This document shows positions 1-11,541 of a DNA stretch of 64,000 nt, one piece after another (the first letter of the stretch is position 1; every line of letters begins with the position of its first letter). A program made the translations under genes and the position numbers. The DNA is from Linum tenue. Lineage: Eukaryota; Streptophyta; Magnoliopsida; Malpighiales; Linaceae. The stretch covers positions 64,802,200 through 64,866,199 of the forward strand of contig CAMGYJ010000005.1 in the NCBI GenBank assembly GCA_946122785.1. The letters run 5' to 3'. The notes beneath the pieces were generated by a model. That model worked only from the letters and a program-made list of their open reading frames with translations, ran no database searches and was not told where the DNA came from.

Positions 1-170
1 AAATTACGTTACTCTACTCCTATGGAGGTTCAGTGAGAGCTCCAGAAACTAAAAGCTAAGGATAATTTGCAGAGAAAAGATAAATTTTGACATTGTGCGC
101 CAAATGTTTGGTTGTGGAACATTTGCTTCGTCTTCGTTTCCCCTATTTATAGCCATCACTTGTAACCGCC
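1..170 (-). mobile_element. R/U5 part of a gypsy-type LTR, minus strand
   Basis: Read on the minus strand, a TATA box (GGCTATAAATAGGGG, about 144-160) is followed by roughly 150 bases resembling the start of an LTR transcript. The window begins inside the element, so no LTR edge, primer site or coding region is visible. The tandem array at higher coordinates would be its U3. This is an inference from layout only. Confidence 0.35.
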
Positions 171-399
171 ATGTAACTGCCTCTTGTAACCGCTGCCTTC
201 ATTGCGTGGTACTTGATGTAGCCTGCTTGACACAGTGTCTGCCTTACTGGCTTGCCATTTGATACCTTGCAACTTGATGACTTCACTTGATAGCTAGCTC
301 CTTGTGCCATGGAGGTGTCTTGCTTGGTGAGTGAGGGCTTCACGCTTGATAGTACTCGTACTAACCACCCTTGACACTCGGGTGCTTAGGGGTCTGATG

Positions 400-1590
400 G
401 ATGCACACTGACCCCCTTGGGGTGGCATCATGCTTGCAGGGTCTTGACAAGGTGGTCTACCATGTGATGATATACATTGCTGACATAACTACCCATGAGG
501 CATAACATGTCTGCTACTTGTGATGATGTCCTTGTACGACATCATGCTTGACACCCTAGCACACGAGAGATAGTAGCCATGATGTTTGGTGCTTGACCCC
601 CTTGCATGACATCATGCTTGACCCCCCTAGGATGATGTCATGTTTGACCCCCTTGTGGTTGAGTCTCAACACTTAAAGCCAATTTTCACCTTCTTTTGCC
701 GCCACATGCTCGATATCCCGAGTGCAAGGGTAGGTAGGCGGCCATGGTACTTGGTGCTAGACTCTATTGTGGTGTCATGCATGACCCCCCTTGGATGACA
801 TCATACTTGAACCCCTTCCCCCTGGGATGATGTCATGTTTGACCCCCTTGTGGTTGAGTCTCAACACTTAAAGCCAATTTTCACCTTCTTTTGCCGCCAC
901 ATGCTCGATACCCCGAGTGCAAGGGTAGGTAGGCGGCAATGGTACTTGGTGCTTGACACCATTGTAGTGTCATGCATGACCCCCTTGGATGACATCATGC
1001 TTGACCCCCTGGGATGATGTCATGCTTGACCCCCCTTGTGGTTGAGTCTCAACACTTAGCCAATTTTCACCTTCGTTTGCCGCCACATGCTCGATACCCT
1101 TAGTGCAAGGGTAGGTAGGCGGCCATGGTAATTGGTGCTTGACCCCATTGTGGTGTCATGCATGACCCCCCTTGGATGACATCATTCTTGACCCCCCTGA
1201 GATGATGTCATGCTTGACCCCACTTGTGGTTGGGTATCATGGTACCTGGTGCTTGACCCCTTGGATGATGTCATGCTTGACCCCCCTTGTGGTTGGGTCT
1301 CAACATTTAGCCAAATTTTCCTTCTTTCCACATCACCTCTAGGGGTACTCGTGATAGCTCTCCTTGCACGACATCATACTTGATACCCAGTGCAAGGTAG
1401 GTGGCTATAGTACTTGGTGCTTGACCCCCATTGGACGATGTCATGCATGGCCCCCTTGGATGATCTCATGCTTGACCTAGGCGGACATGGTACTTGACCC
1501 CTCTTGCATGACATCATGCTGGACCCTCCTGGGATGATGTCATGCTTGACCCCCCTTGTGGTGGGTCTCCATACTTAGCCAAATTTTGCC
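400..1590. repeat. Degenerate tandem array, unit about 190 bp
   Basis: The block beginning GATGATGTCATGCTTGACCC, then TTGTGGTTGAGTCTCAACAC and GCCGCCACATGCTCGATACC, recurs from about 631, 825, 1013 and 1200, so the period is about 187-195 bp. Shorter partial copies occur near 1264 and 1533. Inside each unit the half-palindromes ATGATGTCAT and ATGACATCAT alternate with CTTGACCCCC. There is no credible coding sequence. It most likely belongs to the U3 of the minus-strand LTR at the window edge. Confidence 0.8.
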
Positions 1591-1837
1591 CACATCATGC
1601 CGACTTGGGTGGTTGATGTTGAATGGTGTCAACGCTTGGCACTTGACCCCTCTTGCATGACAGGTGGGTGTTTGGTGGGTCAAGTGGTGTGTCTTGAGGT
1701 ACCTGGTATGAAGCCCAAATACCACCATTTAGGCCCAACTTATTCCAATTTAATTAATATGGTTAAGTTAGCCTTATAAACCACTACCACTCCTTGAAAG
1801 TAATCAATGTGGTATTAAGTTTTAGTGGTAAACAACG

Positions 1838-2172
1838 TCAAAATTGAGTTGGATGGGGACTTCTAAATAGTGAAATAGTGATAGAATGATCTATGTATAA
1901 TTAAATGACACTCTGGGTTGTTGAGGGTCGTGTAGTAGTGAATGACCGAGTCTAGTTGAGAGGATAAAATACACATTAGCTTACATTTCGGTATTGATCG
2001 GTATTTTCGGTATAATACCGATCCCAATCTCGTAATCCCTAATACCGAATAACAATTGAAATTCAATCCCAATCCCAAGAAATAATACGTGTATTATGTA
2101 ATACCAAATATAGACAAATTCGATACGGTATTTGGTATATCCCAAATACCGGTACCAAACTTTCCGCTCTAA
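1838..2172 (-). mobile_element. Truncated relative of the hAT-like element at 27787-28564
   Basis: Read on the minus strand from 2172, this matches the plus strand from 27787: GGAAAGTTTGGTACCGGTATTTGGG against GGAAGTTTGGTATCGATATTTGGG in the other copy, then GAATTTGTCTATA and ATCCTCTCAACTAGACTC-like stretches. Similarity continues to about 1838, where it fades. It has one recognisable terminus and no TSD that I can define, so it is a fragment or a short diverged copy. Confidence 0.65.
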
Positions 2173-5100
2173 ATAAGGGGAGAGAAATTGTCAGCGAGTA
2201 TGGAGGAAGAAGAGGGACGGGAGAGAGAGCTTAGTAAATAAAATACTACACAATTAAAAAATATTTAATTCAACAAATTCTCTTACATTATACCTAATTC
2301 TTCAAAAAAAGTATTTCAACCCAATTAATTATTCTAAAAACAACACTAAACACAAGTAAATAATTTAGAAAATAAAACAATATAAAAACCTTAATGACAT
2401 ATTTTCATCAATCTCCGCCATTTAGGAGCACTCTTTCCCCCAAGATTGATCAACTTCACTTTGTTAACCTTTCATGATTAAGCTACCAATTCCAATGCTT
2501 CATTTTCAAAGGTTTCATTAGTAGCATTAGGTTACGATTGGTCCAACGGTATCCAATGGTGTACCTCTCATCGCAGTTATAATAATTTATATTTTGGTGC
2601 TGATGTGATCATGGATTGTGAACCAAAATCATTCACATTGATGTTCAAAGAAGAAATCAAGTCAGGTGAAGAAGAAGCTGGAAATTTGGTTGTGTCTGGA
2701 AAACAGTCAATGGTAGCTACTTTGGGAGCTTACTCATTTTGTTTGGGAGACATTCGAGTAAAGCTAGGTGTTGGAATGAGAGTACAAGTCTTGTTAAAGA
2801 TGGTGAAGGCATTGGATGAGAAGATTAAAGCTTCCTGAACACCAAACGAGCAGCCTGAAGATCGTATGGTGGTCAGGAAAAATACCCTATTAGGTCGGTT
2901 AAAATCCCATATAGGGGATATGAGGTTCGAGATAGAGTATTTGGGTTAGAAGGGCCCCCGATCAGGAGGGTTAAAATACCTTCTAGGGTATTTTATGGTG
3001 TCAATAGGGTATTTTGGGCTGACAAATTTTAGTTACTTTTTTGTTTATGATTCTTTTTCCTTTTCTTTACTTTCATTAGTTTTATTTTATAGACCTATTT
3101 AAAAGGTTGTAAAATATGTTTTGAGAGAGATTGATGTTGAATAGAAAAAAACCTTTTCGGTTCATTGAGTTTTTACTCGTGAATTTTGTTCTTGTTTGTT
3201 GGTGGATCTCCACAATTCGAGCGAGCTCTATATCAATCAGGTATTCCCCTTGATTGTGGTCGAGTTGATACCCTTATATTGTTGGTGCCTTCTCCCGATT
3301 TCGTGTTGAGATTGCACGACAATTTTTTCCTTACCCTTTACTTTTCGAGTTGTTGAGAGAAAATTCAGAAAACCCTAAAAAGTTGAAGTTGCGCGACTTT
3401 GACAAAAGAACGTAAACTTTCACGAGCTCGGGATTCTTATCAGGTGCTTCCTTTGCATTCTTTAATATGTCATTATCATCGAAGTGTCAGATGAAAGGTA
3501 TGGTCTTGGCCGAACTGTCACAAGTCTTAGTCCCCTGACCTCCCCCAGCCTCCTCCCTACTACTTGTGGTGTTGTTGGTGGAGCACCCCCTACCTTTGTC
3601 GCGACACCACTACCAGATCCTCTTGATGCTTTCTGTAACATGCACACATTTCCATTTCAAATTTTCAGTTCACCCTCCTTCATTTTAGCTATCCTAAAGG
3701 CGACTCTCATAGAAATCCAACTCATACACATTAATCGCAGTAACCAGCTTTGGTTTCAACCTTGCCAAACAAATACCGACCACAATTTCTTATGGAATTC
3801 CCTTACATATGTTACCTAGCCTTAAAAACTCACCTTGGTATTCATCAATCATACCTTTCTGCTTAAACTTTACTAATTGGTCTGAAGCCCAGTCTTCTGC
3901 CTTTGCAAATTGAAGTTTCAATTCTTCCTTGAATTGCGGCTAAATGATAAGCAGATTTGCCTCCATACATGATCCCTACATCCGCTCCTACTACCGTACT
4001 GCATCTCCTTCTATGTAGAAGGAAGCTACATGCATATTCATCTCCGCCCTGATATCTGAATTCATGAACCAATTTTCACCTAGTGAAGCCATTGTCCAAC
4101 ATCGTCAAGACCATTAAGTTTCAAAAATTCTATCACCAATGCTCGATCTAGGAAGATACGTCATCATTCCAAGATTTGTAACCTAGGCCTCATCGCGATT
4201 GGAGGTTTCCACCGTCGGCAACATGGGAAATAGACCAGTTGTTGTGCTCATTAATGGAGTCATTCGGTCTCTAAGACGCACCACAGTTCCGCCTCCTGAT
4301 GTGCAATATGTAGTAGTGTTGCCAAGTAATAGTCCTAGGTATGTCTAGGATCATATTTCACGAGTCTTTTGATAGAAAATACTTTGAAACTAACTAATTT
4401 TGTTCGAGTAATAGGAAAACATAGAATTAAATACGATGTGTTGAGGTTCCTAGGGGTTGATAAAAAAATCTATTATAAACAAAGCAAGAATTAAGATGGT
4501 AAAAGAAATGAGAAAATAAGTACAAAAGGTGATTGTTTAGGTAGTTTCATCTAGATGATCATGCATACAATCTCATTAATAAGATGCATCTATGCATCAA
4601 TCTATTATGGTACCTTATCCCTTCCACTAATGCATTACGAATCGAGCTTTTACCACATGCAAAGGGAACTACAACTAGCTTATGCGTGCGTTCGCTTCAT
4701 TCCATTAACTAATCAATTAAACAAGAAATTAAGTGATAAGATCTCGATCTCATGAAAGTTTAGGTTCTATTTTCAAAGTCGCGCAACTTCGGTCTTTTTA
4801 GGGTTTTCCCATATTTTCTCTCCACAACTCGAAAAGTAAAGGATAGGGCGGCATTGTCGTGTAACTTCAACACAAAATTGGAAAGAGCCTCGAACAATAT
4901 AATGGGTAGCAACACGGTCGGGGTTTTAATTCAACTGCCTGGGGATGGGTCTACTTCCAACCCCTAGCTTCCCTCTTGATTCCCCGGTCGGGGAATTCAG
5001 CACTATTGGTCGGGTGTCATGGGCTATTGCGGGAATCACATCAGTAAGAATAGTACATTGATATTTGAGGCCTCTATATAACAATGGTATATGACATTGC

Positions 5101-6314
5101 TGATCTACTATATCAAACATCAACCTCATTCATGCATGAAAGTATGTGCACTTCACTTCATACACGCTTAAGGAAAATGCATACCACCGAAGAGTAGTTT
5201 CCTAACAGCTTATGGTAGTACTATAAGCAAGACCATAGTAGCACATATTATAGATTATATAAGCATAGAATGATATAAGCATCTTATTAAATCATAGAAA
5301 GTAGATGCATAAAGCATCATAGAATTCACATCATTAACCAATACATGTTTAGTTAGCCATAAGAGATGGAGCTAACATCGCTGATGATGAAGGCATCTCC
5401 GTTTTACTCTGGCATAACTTCGATTATTGATGTGTGTATATATGTGTGTCTAAACACTATGACTAGGTCAAAAGCTTCCATGAACAACTGGAACTCTAAT
5501 TCTCTGACTTAGGGACCAAAGAAGGAATATTTCAGAAGATTCTATTGGGCGTGGCCTTGGCGGTGGCCACCTGACGGTTACTACCGCCTTGGATTTTCTT
5601 GAAGATTTGGGTTTCTTGGCCCACAAGCAACCTCTGCACTAAATTTCATTGCCAATGATTGATTTAACCCGATGGCGGTTCTGCCTGCTAGGTCACCACT
5701 GTGAATTTTCCTTCTCCAATTGGGATTATGGGCTGCTTCATCTTTGGCTCCTCAAATTTTAGCTCAATCAGACATCATTTGGCCAGTTAGCTTTCATAAA
5801 TCTGGTTCTATGAGCCATCAAATGAGCATCTGATTCACGAGCTTGTATTCCCGTCCTTCGTCTGGTCCATTAATGATGCATATTCATATTCCTCTTTAGT
5901 ATATTATATCATTGACATTCACAAAATAACACAAAAAGGCATAAAATAGTACAAAAGTACACTCAAGGTCTAAATTATGCAGTTTGATAAAATAGTTAGG
6001 AAATCCACATATAATATCTCAAAGAAGCTAAAGATGCATCGATATAAGGAAAATGTATCATTATTGGGAGTGATAAACACTACAATTTGAGCGTCATCAT
6101 TGTCCTCCTTGTCATTGATTACTTCCTCGACTGCTTGAGCCATAGTGAGTGATGATATGATCACTCTCGTTGTTTCAAGGCTGTTGCGTGGAGGTTTGGT
6201 GCCCTGTTCATCAAGATTCGGATCACCAACATGATTTTTTCATTCTCCTTCATGTCTTTCACTAGCCTTCTATGCATTTTTCTTAAGTGCAGAGTGTAGA
6301 CACAATATCCTTAA
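2173..6314. mobile_element. LTR-retrotransposon debris, no host gene seen
   Basis: A region without a credible gene. A 77-codon open frame at 2605-2838 (+) starts MIMDCEPKSF; I do not recognise it. At 3190-3330 the text resembles an LTR end followed by a primer-site-like TTGGTGCCTTCTCCCG. A block at 4774-4920 is an inverted copy of about 3274-3405. The stretch 5540-5960 resembles a minus-strand LTR (GTGAATGTCAATGATATAAT on that strand). The open frames at 3484-3819 and 3863-4072 match nothing I know. Confidence 0.4.
3274..4920. repeat. Inverted repeat, arms about 3274-3405 and 4774-4920
   Basis: The right arm contains TTCAAAGTCGCGCAACTTC, TTTTTAGGGTTTTC and CTCGAAAAGTAAAGG. The reverse complement of the left arm contains GTCAAAGTCGCGCAACTTC, TTTTTAGGGTTTTC and CTCGAAAAGTAAAGG. 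The arms are roughly 130-145 bp, about 1.4 kb apart and diverged. Two oppositely oriented pieces of one retroelement family explain it best. Confidence 0.7.
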
Positions 6315-6644
6315 GGGGTCGTTTGGTAAGCACGTAATGTAGAATTCATGTATTTGAAGAATTCATGTATATTGTAGGTTGAGTTGTGAGAACTTGTGTA
6401 ATATTAGAATGCATTGTTTGGCTTGCATGAGTTCATGGTAGAACCCACATAATTTGGCATGAAATCTCAAATACTTTGGGTAAACCCAAAGCATTTGAGA
6501 TATCATGGTCACATGAATTCTAGAATTACATGGTGCACCAATATCATGATATCTGTCCAAAAATAAAACAAGAAAAACAGTGAAATCACAGATATCATGT
6601 AATCTTGAAATCGTGGGTAGATTACATGCTTACCAAACGACCCC
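6315..6644. mobile_element. Tourist-type (PIF/Harbinger) MITE, 330 bp
   Basis: The ends are inverted: GGGGTCGTTTGGTAAGCA at the left and its complement TGCTTACCAAACGACCCC at the right. The element is flanked on both sides by TAA (6312-6314 and 6645-6647), the 3-bp TSD expected for PIF/Harbinger. The interior is AT-rich, with near-palindromic stretches such as CTCAAATACTTTGGG/CCCAAAGCATTTGAG. It has no coding capacity. Confidence 0.88.
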
Positions 6645-6746
6645 TAAGTGGGTAGTCAAGCTTGATATGATGATCCATCATCATCACCATCACCTTCTTG
6701 AATCCTTCTACTAGTAAAATCTTCAAGCTCTAAAGTATCTCACAAA

Positions 6747-7501
6747 TAGGGATGGCAATCAAACCCATGGTCGCGGGTACCCGACCGCCCCCGACCCAGT
6801 CAACGCGGGTAATCCCCGCTTTGACCGGGTATGGGGCGGGTATGGGTAAAACCCGCAAAAAATTTGATGGGTATGGGGCGGGTATGGTTTTAGCCTCCCC
6901 CGCCCCATACCCATACCCATATCCGCCCCACCAAGAGAATTTCTTCACATATACAAAAACATGTGGATCAAATTGTAATCTATCAATGGTGATGAGGATA
7001 ACTCAAGGAAATAAATAGTAGAAATGCAATTGAGTGACCACTTTAATCAAAACCTAATTCATTTCCCTCAATTCTCCTTTCACTTTTTCACTTTCCCCCT
7101 TGTCAACAAGATTATGTTAGTTAATTATTACTTAGTAGATGTATAAGAGTTAGAACATAATAATTTGAAAAATATTATACTCTATATTATGTATTAATGA
7201 ATGTTTTAGGATCATATTCTTTGAACCATATTAAGAAAATGATCGTGTTTTGTTTAATTCGTGATATAATAGGTACGTTTAGAGTTTTAGTTAAAACTTT
7301 TCTTGTGAATTTTTGGATAATAGTGTTGGATGTACGGGTACGGGTATTACCCATGGGTACCCGAAACCCACGGGTATGGGGATGGATTTGCCGAACATTC
7401 CCCCGCATGGGTATGGGGCGGGTATGGGTTTGGATAGTTGAAGATGGGGATGGGGATGGTTTAGATAAACCCGCCCCAAACCCGCCCCATTGCCATCCCT
7501 A
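6747..7501. mobile_element. Non-autonomous hAT element, 755 bp, exact 8-bp TSD
   Basis: Terminal inverted repeats TAGGGATGGCAATC and CATTGCCATCCCTA are flanked by a perfect 8-bp duplication CTCACAAA (6739-6746 and 7502-7509). Subterminal zones are packed with GGGTATGGGGCGGGTATGGG and its complement, as in hAT elements with clustered transposase-binding motifs. Open frames across the GC-rich ends are repeat artefacts. No transposase is present. Confidence 0.9.
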
Positions 7502-8269
7502 CTCACAAAGCTTGCTCCAAAGATTTCTTCTCTATGTAAGGATCCTGGCTCCCAACCAAACTTAGATACTATTGTTAGACAAATTGCTTTTATGCATGTG
7601 ACATTAGGGATAAGACATTAATTTGGAGAGAATATGGGTAGAATTCAAGCAGGATTAGAAGTAGAATTTGGGGAAGAAGAAGAGAGTCTCTCAGACAATT
7701 TGGAGGAAGAAGACGAATGAGAGGAAAATTGGGAGAAAGAGATAACGAAATTAAGAGGAGAGAGATAATTAGGTTTATGAAATACTTGTTATGTTATTGC
7801 TTAATGAATTCTTCTATACAACTACAGAATATATAACCTGAAAAATTCTCTTATGTTTCATCTAATTCTTGTGATTTACCAAAATCCCATAATCCCTCAT
7901 AAAATATATTAAAAACCTTAAGGGTATGTTTCTATCATGCAACACTATCGAGCCCTCCAAATTGGCGGCCTCTTATATTCTTCTCCAAGTTTTGGCTTTT
8001 GGTTCATCGATCAATTGTAATAGAGTTACCAATTTGATGGCTCGTCATACTAATACCTTATTTGATCACTTCTAACAGTTCCGAGCTTCAATATTACTAC
8101 TACTTAGTTATGTTTCAATAGTTACATATACTAGTTATGTTTAAATCTTGCTTTCCACCTCTTTCCGGAGTGATCTAATGACAAAAAAAGATCATGGCTA
8201 GATATTCGTTTCTTATAAAAAAACAAAAAGGTACTATACATACGAGCCTTTGCAAACTACAATCACAAG

Positions 8270-8545
8270 TAGGGGTGTGTAACGATCTGGTTCACACCGC
8301 ACCGAATCAATATTTGGACCGAATTGGATCGGATCGAATATATTTCAATTCAGTTTTGGTCCTACAAATTATTTTAAAGAATAATGAAAAAATTGACAGA
8401 AGTCGAATCTAAACTAGACTAAGTCGAATCAAACGAACCAAACATGTTTTTTGTCCGGTTCTAGTCATCATTTTTCCTCTGTTTTTTCTCCAGTCCAATC
8501 TCAATAGACTCGATTCTGAACCGAATCGACCGATTCCTACCCCTA
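8270..8545. mobile_element. hAT-type MITE, 276 bp, exact 8-bp TSD
   Basis: The left end TAGGGGTGTGTAACGATC and right end CGATTCCTACCCCTA form an inverted pair (TAGGGGT...ACCCCTA). Both sides carry the exact 8-bp duplication ATCACAAG (8262-8269 and 8546-8553). The interior holds CGAATCGAACC-type repeats and no coding sequence. It lies about 450 bp beyond the 3' end of the reticulon gene. Confidence 0.9.
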
Positions 8546-8999
8546 ATCACAAGTAGCTTTCCATCCCTAACTTCAATCAGATTACAATAGTCCTATCCTA
8601 TAAGAACTTAGATTACAGGAGACAGAAAAGAAGATTACTGGGGAAAGATAAAACATTAACTCTCAAGATCAAGAGTTTTCCCCCCATTAAACAGAATATA
8701 AAATAACAGGATCGAGACTGGAAAAGATTCAAAAAACAGAAGACAGTTTGCTGTCGAGGTAGCCATTTCTCTTGTTTTGTCTATAGCTTCTATATATGTA
8801 TTGAGGTTTTGCAAGCCAACACCAGGAAAACCAAAAACTGCTGGCCCAGGACACAAAAACAAAACCCGGAAGAGGGAGAAGGAAGAATCAGCAAAGCTAC
8901 CAGACCCACAAAAGAGCGCCTATTCATTCATCACTCAGCACCTCGAAGGACACAGCCAAATTGGAAAAGAAAAAGAAAAAAGAAGTAAAATGGAAGGAA

Positions 9000-10146
9000 T
9001 CAACTTAGTTTCTGCTTCTCCAATATACATTTTTTCACTCTACCAATAACCTCCACATCAATTTTGTTATACAGTTTCTGTAACTCGTAGCTAGTCATCT
9101 TAACGTATCTATCAACATCATCCCCATATCTCTCGTACAGTACTGGCACGGTCAAAATCATCAGCAGACCTGCAAATCATATAGCACGCAACATATGTTT
9201 ATTCAATGGGAAATAGTGTAGGAAATACAGAACTTTACACTTAATGTGAAAGGGAATTAAGGGGGAAATGGAATGATTACTAGTGTAGCCCAACGCGAGA
9301 AGATCAGTCATGCCACCAACAATGGCTATTAGCAAGAGATATGCAGCCACTTTGAAGAAGAGCTTTGTGTCTTTCCCCAGAGCAATGTTCTGAGAAACGG
9401 CAAGTAGCTCATTCACATGGGTTCTGAACAAATTTGCAGCTTGATTCACCATTTCTTCTGAGAGCTGCAACTTTGGTAGAGGCGGAGGAGGTCTGCTTTT
9501 TATTAAAAGAGGCAAGACCAAACATTTTCACAAGTCATTATCTGCAAGTTTTGTGAAGCCATTGGGAGGTTTGATGCAACCATTTTCAAAGAGTACCCAA
9601 GATTAGAAGAAGAAAAAAACTGAATAGAAGAGAGTATAAATTACCTGTTGAGAATTGCAGCTGATTTGGCCCAGAGAAATAGAATGGCGAGAAGGAGGAG
9701 AAGCACACTAGAAACAAGTGAGAGAAGAGTGTAGCCAGAGATCTCAAAAACCACCCAAGAAGCTACTGTTACTAGTAATATCCCGGCTGAGATGTTGCTT
9801 TGCCTCCATAGTACTACATCAGCAACTGCTAGAGAGACAGCTTATCTTAGAGCTCTTGATCCCACAATTTTGGCACAAACCCAATATCCACATTAGATCA
9901 ATCACAGTCAGATATCAGGAAATGATTTTAATTCTAATGGACATTCATAATCACGGATACACATCATTGGGCTCCACAAAACATCAAAGATCTCGCGGGC
10001 AATATCAACTCAGGATCAAAATGCTCGAGATCAAAATGGAAGTAGTCACGGGGTGGAGGGAAGGAATCAACTTTACCTAAACCTTCTCCAAGGATTTGAT
10101 GAAGATTTCTTTGTCGGGTAAACGATGGATCCGACGATGAATCCAT
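9000..10146 (-). CDS. Reticulon-like protein B, four exons, 210 aa
   Basis: Exons on the minus strand: 10146-10077, 9825-9645, 9492-9281 and 9169-9000 (stop 9002-9000). All joins use GT-AG and keep frame, giving 210 residues, a usual length for short plant reticulons (RTNLB). Reticulons insert as hairpins into tubular endoplasmic reticulum and shape membrane curvature. The reticulon domain starts near VADVVLWR (residue 24 on), with a first hydrophobic hairpin at about 37-77. After the RPPPPLPKLQLSEE linker comes a second hairpin around LFFKVAAYLLLIAIVGG. The C-terminal tail contains LYERYGDDVDRYV and ends EKQKLS, without a dilysine signal. The start is the first ATG of the frame. The second exon can begin at either half of a TAGCAG acceptor, adding or omitting one alanine. 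Which RTNLB subgroup it belongs to is not decidable here. Confidence 0.95.
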
Positions 10147-11541
10147 TTGGGTCAAACGATAATTCAGAGATGGGTTCCTGAATCCAGGAGTCAGATCTCC
10201 CCGGGCAAATGGCTACGACGATGATCTCCAGAGAAACGATGAAAAGAGAAAGGAAACGGGAAAAGAAGGGAAAAAAGACGATCAATGGCGTCTATCAGGC
10301 TTTCTTTATCGAAAACCCTCCACCAATCAAAGCCTTCTCTCCATGGAATTTTTTCCACTCAGATTCATAGAGGTCCCGTGGAGATGATGTGATGTTCTAC
10401 GATGGCGAGTGTTGATAGATTGCAGTTGGTGGTGGGCTGAGTTTCCAGCCTAAAAGTGCCCACTCCGCCCGTTGGTTTTTTTACCTTTCCAGCTTTCTTG
10501 TTTTCCAATTTTCAACGGGAAAAAAAATAAATACATAAAAGAACCAACCTTTATGCTTTGATTGCCATCCCATAGGAGAGGAGAGTCACTTGAATCACGG
10601 TTTTCCTAGCTCGATTATCTGTATGTGCCTATGTAGGATGGAGCGACGAAAAAGGGATCCCATTAGGCTGGGGGTATGATTTTCATAAACCAAGTTGGGA
10701 TGATCCTCTTGGTTAAATGGATTCATTTTAACGGGATAGATGATCCATGGTCGTTGAGCTCCTGGTTCTTCGAGAGACCATCCAGTGGTGCCTGGCAAAC
10801 GATTTCTCTGAGGCACGGTTGAGAGGCGATGTTAAAATGGTCATCGATAAAATCAATATGGCGAATGTTCGTGATAGCTAGGCTGGAGCCATCTTTCATG
10901 AGGTCGTCCAATGTTTGGCTATTCACACTGGATTTAGTGTACGATTTGTAGGACGGAGTAGTAAGGGTAGCCCATCTGGTGGATCTAAAGGCTCTCTCTT
11001 TTTACTCGACTACATGTCGTTCCTTTGATTTTCAGGCCTGGTTAGTTGCGAGGATGTAATGATTTATATTTCAATTATTATGTTTTGTTTCCTTTGATTG
11101 GGCAAAGAACCAAAGACGGACAGTTACATGAATCCGCCTTTCTCCCAACAACGTCAACTGGCCGAGTTTCGCTGGCCACTCTTAACACTCACCGGCGGTC
11201 GTAAAGGTTAACGGTCGTTCGCAGATGAGGCCATTTCTTGCTGGTTTCAACAGTCCAATATGCATGCTTCCGCGGTTTGAGTAGGCGAGACGGAAGAGGA
11301 AACCAAAGCAGACATTGTTGTGCAGCACTGCAACTAAGAGTAATGAGTAATGACAGAAAACTGCGTATACATGAGGAAAACTGAGGAGGTCCTTCGCAAC
11401 ACTAATCTGAAAGAAAAACTAACCGAGAAACACAGTAGAAAAAGAAGAAAAATTGTAAGATCTGTGTATTCTGTGTACAGTTCAACTGAATTCTCTAAAA
11501 TGATGTTCCTTTTCAAATTCAATCCTTCAAATCCTCTCTTC
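10147..11541. other. Intergenic: reticulon 5' region and ataxin-3 3' region
   Basis: Bases 10147-10400 should hold the reticulon 5' UTR and promoter, and 11350-11541 the ataxin-3 3' UTR (AT-rich, AAAATGATG and TTCAAATTC stretches). I see no third gene. Open frames at 10595-10926 on the minus strand have no family features I recognise and lack splice partners. No clear TATA box was picked out. Confidence 0.5.

Noticed and set aside
2605..2838. 77-codon frame as a host gene
   Set aside because: No family match, no splice partners, and the surrounding sequence is retroelement-like; left unassigned.
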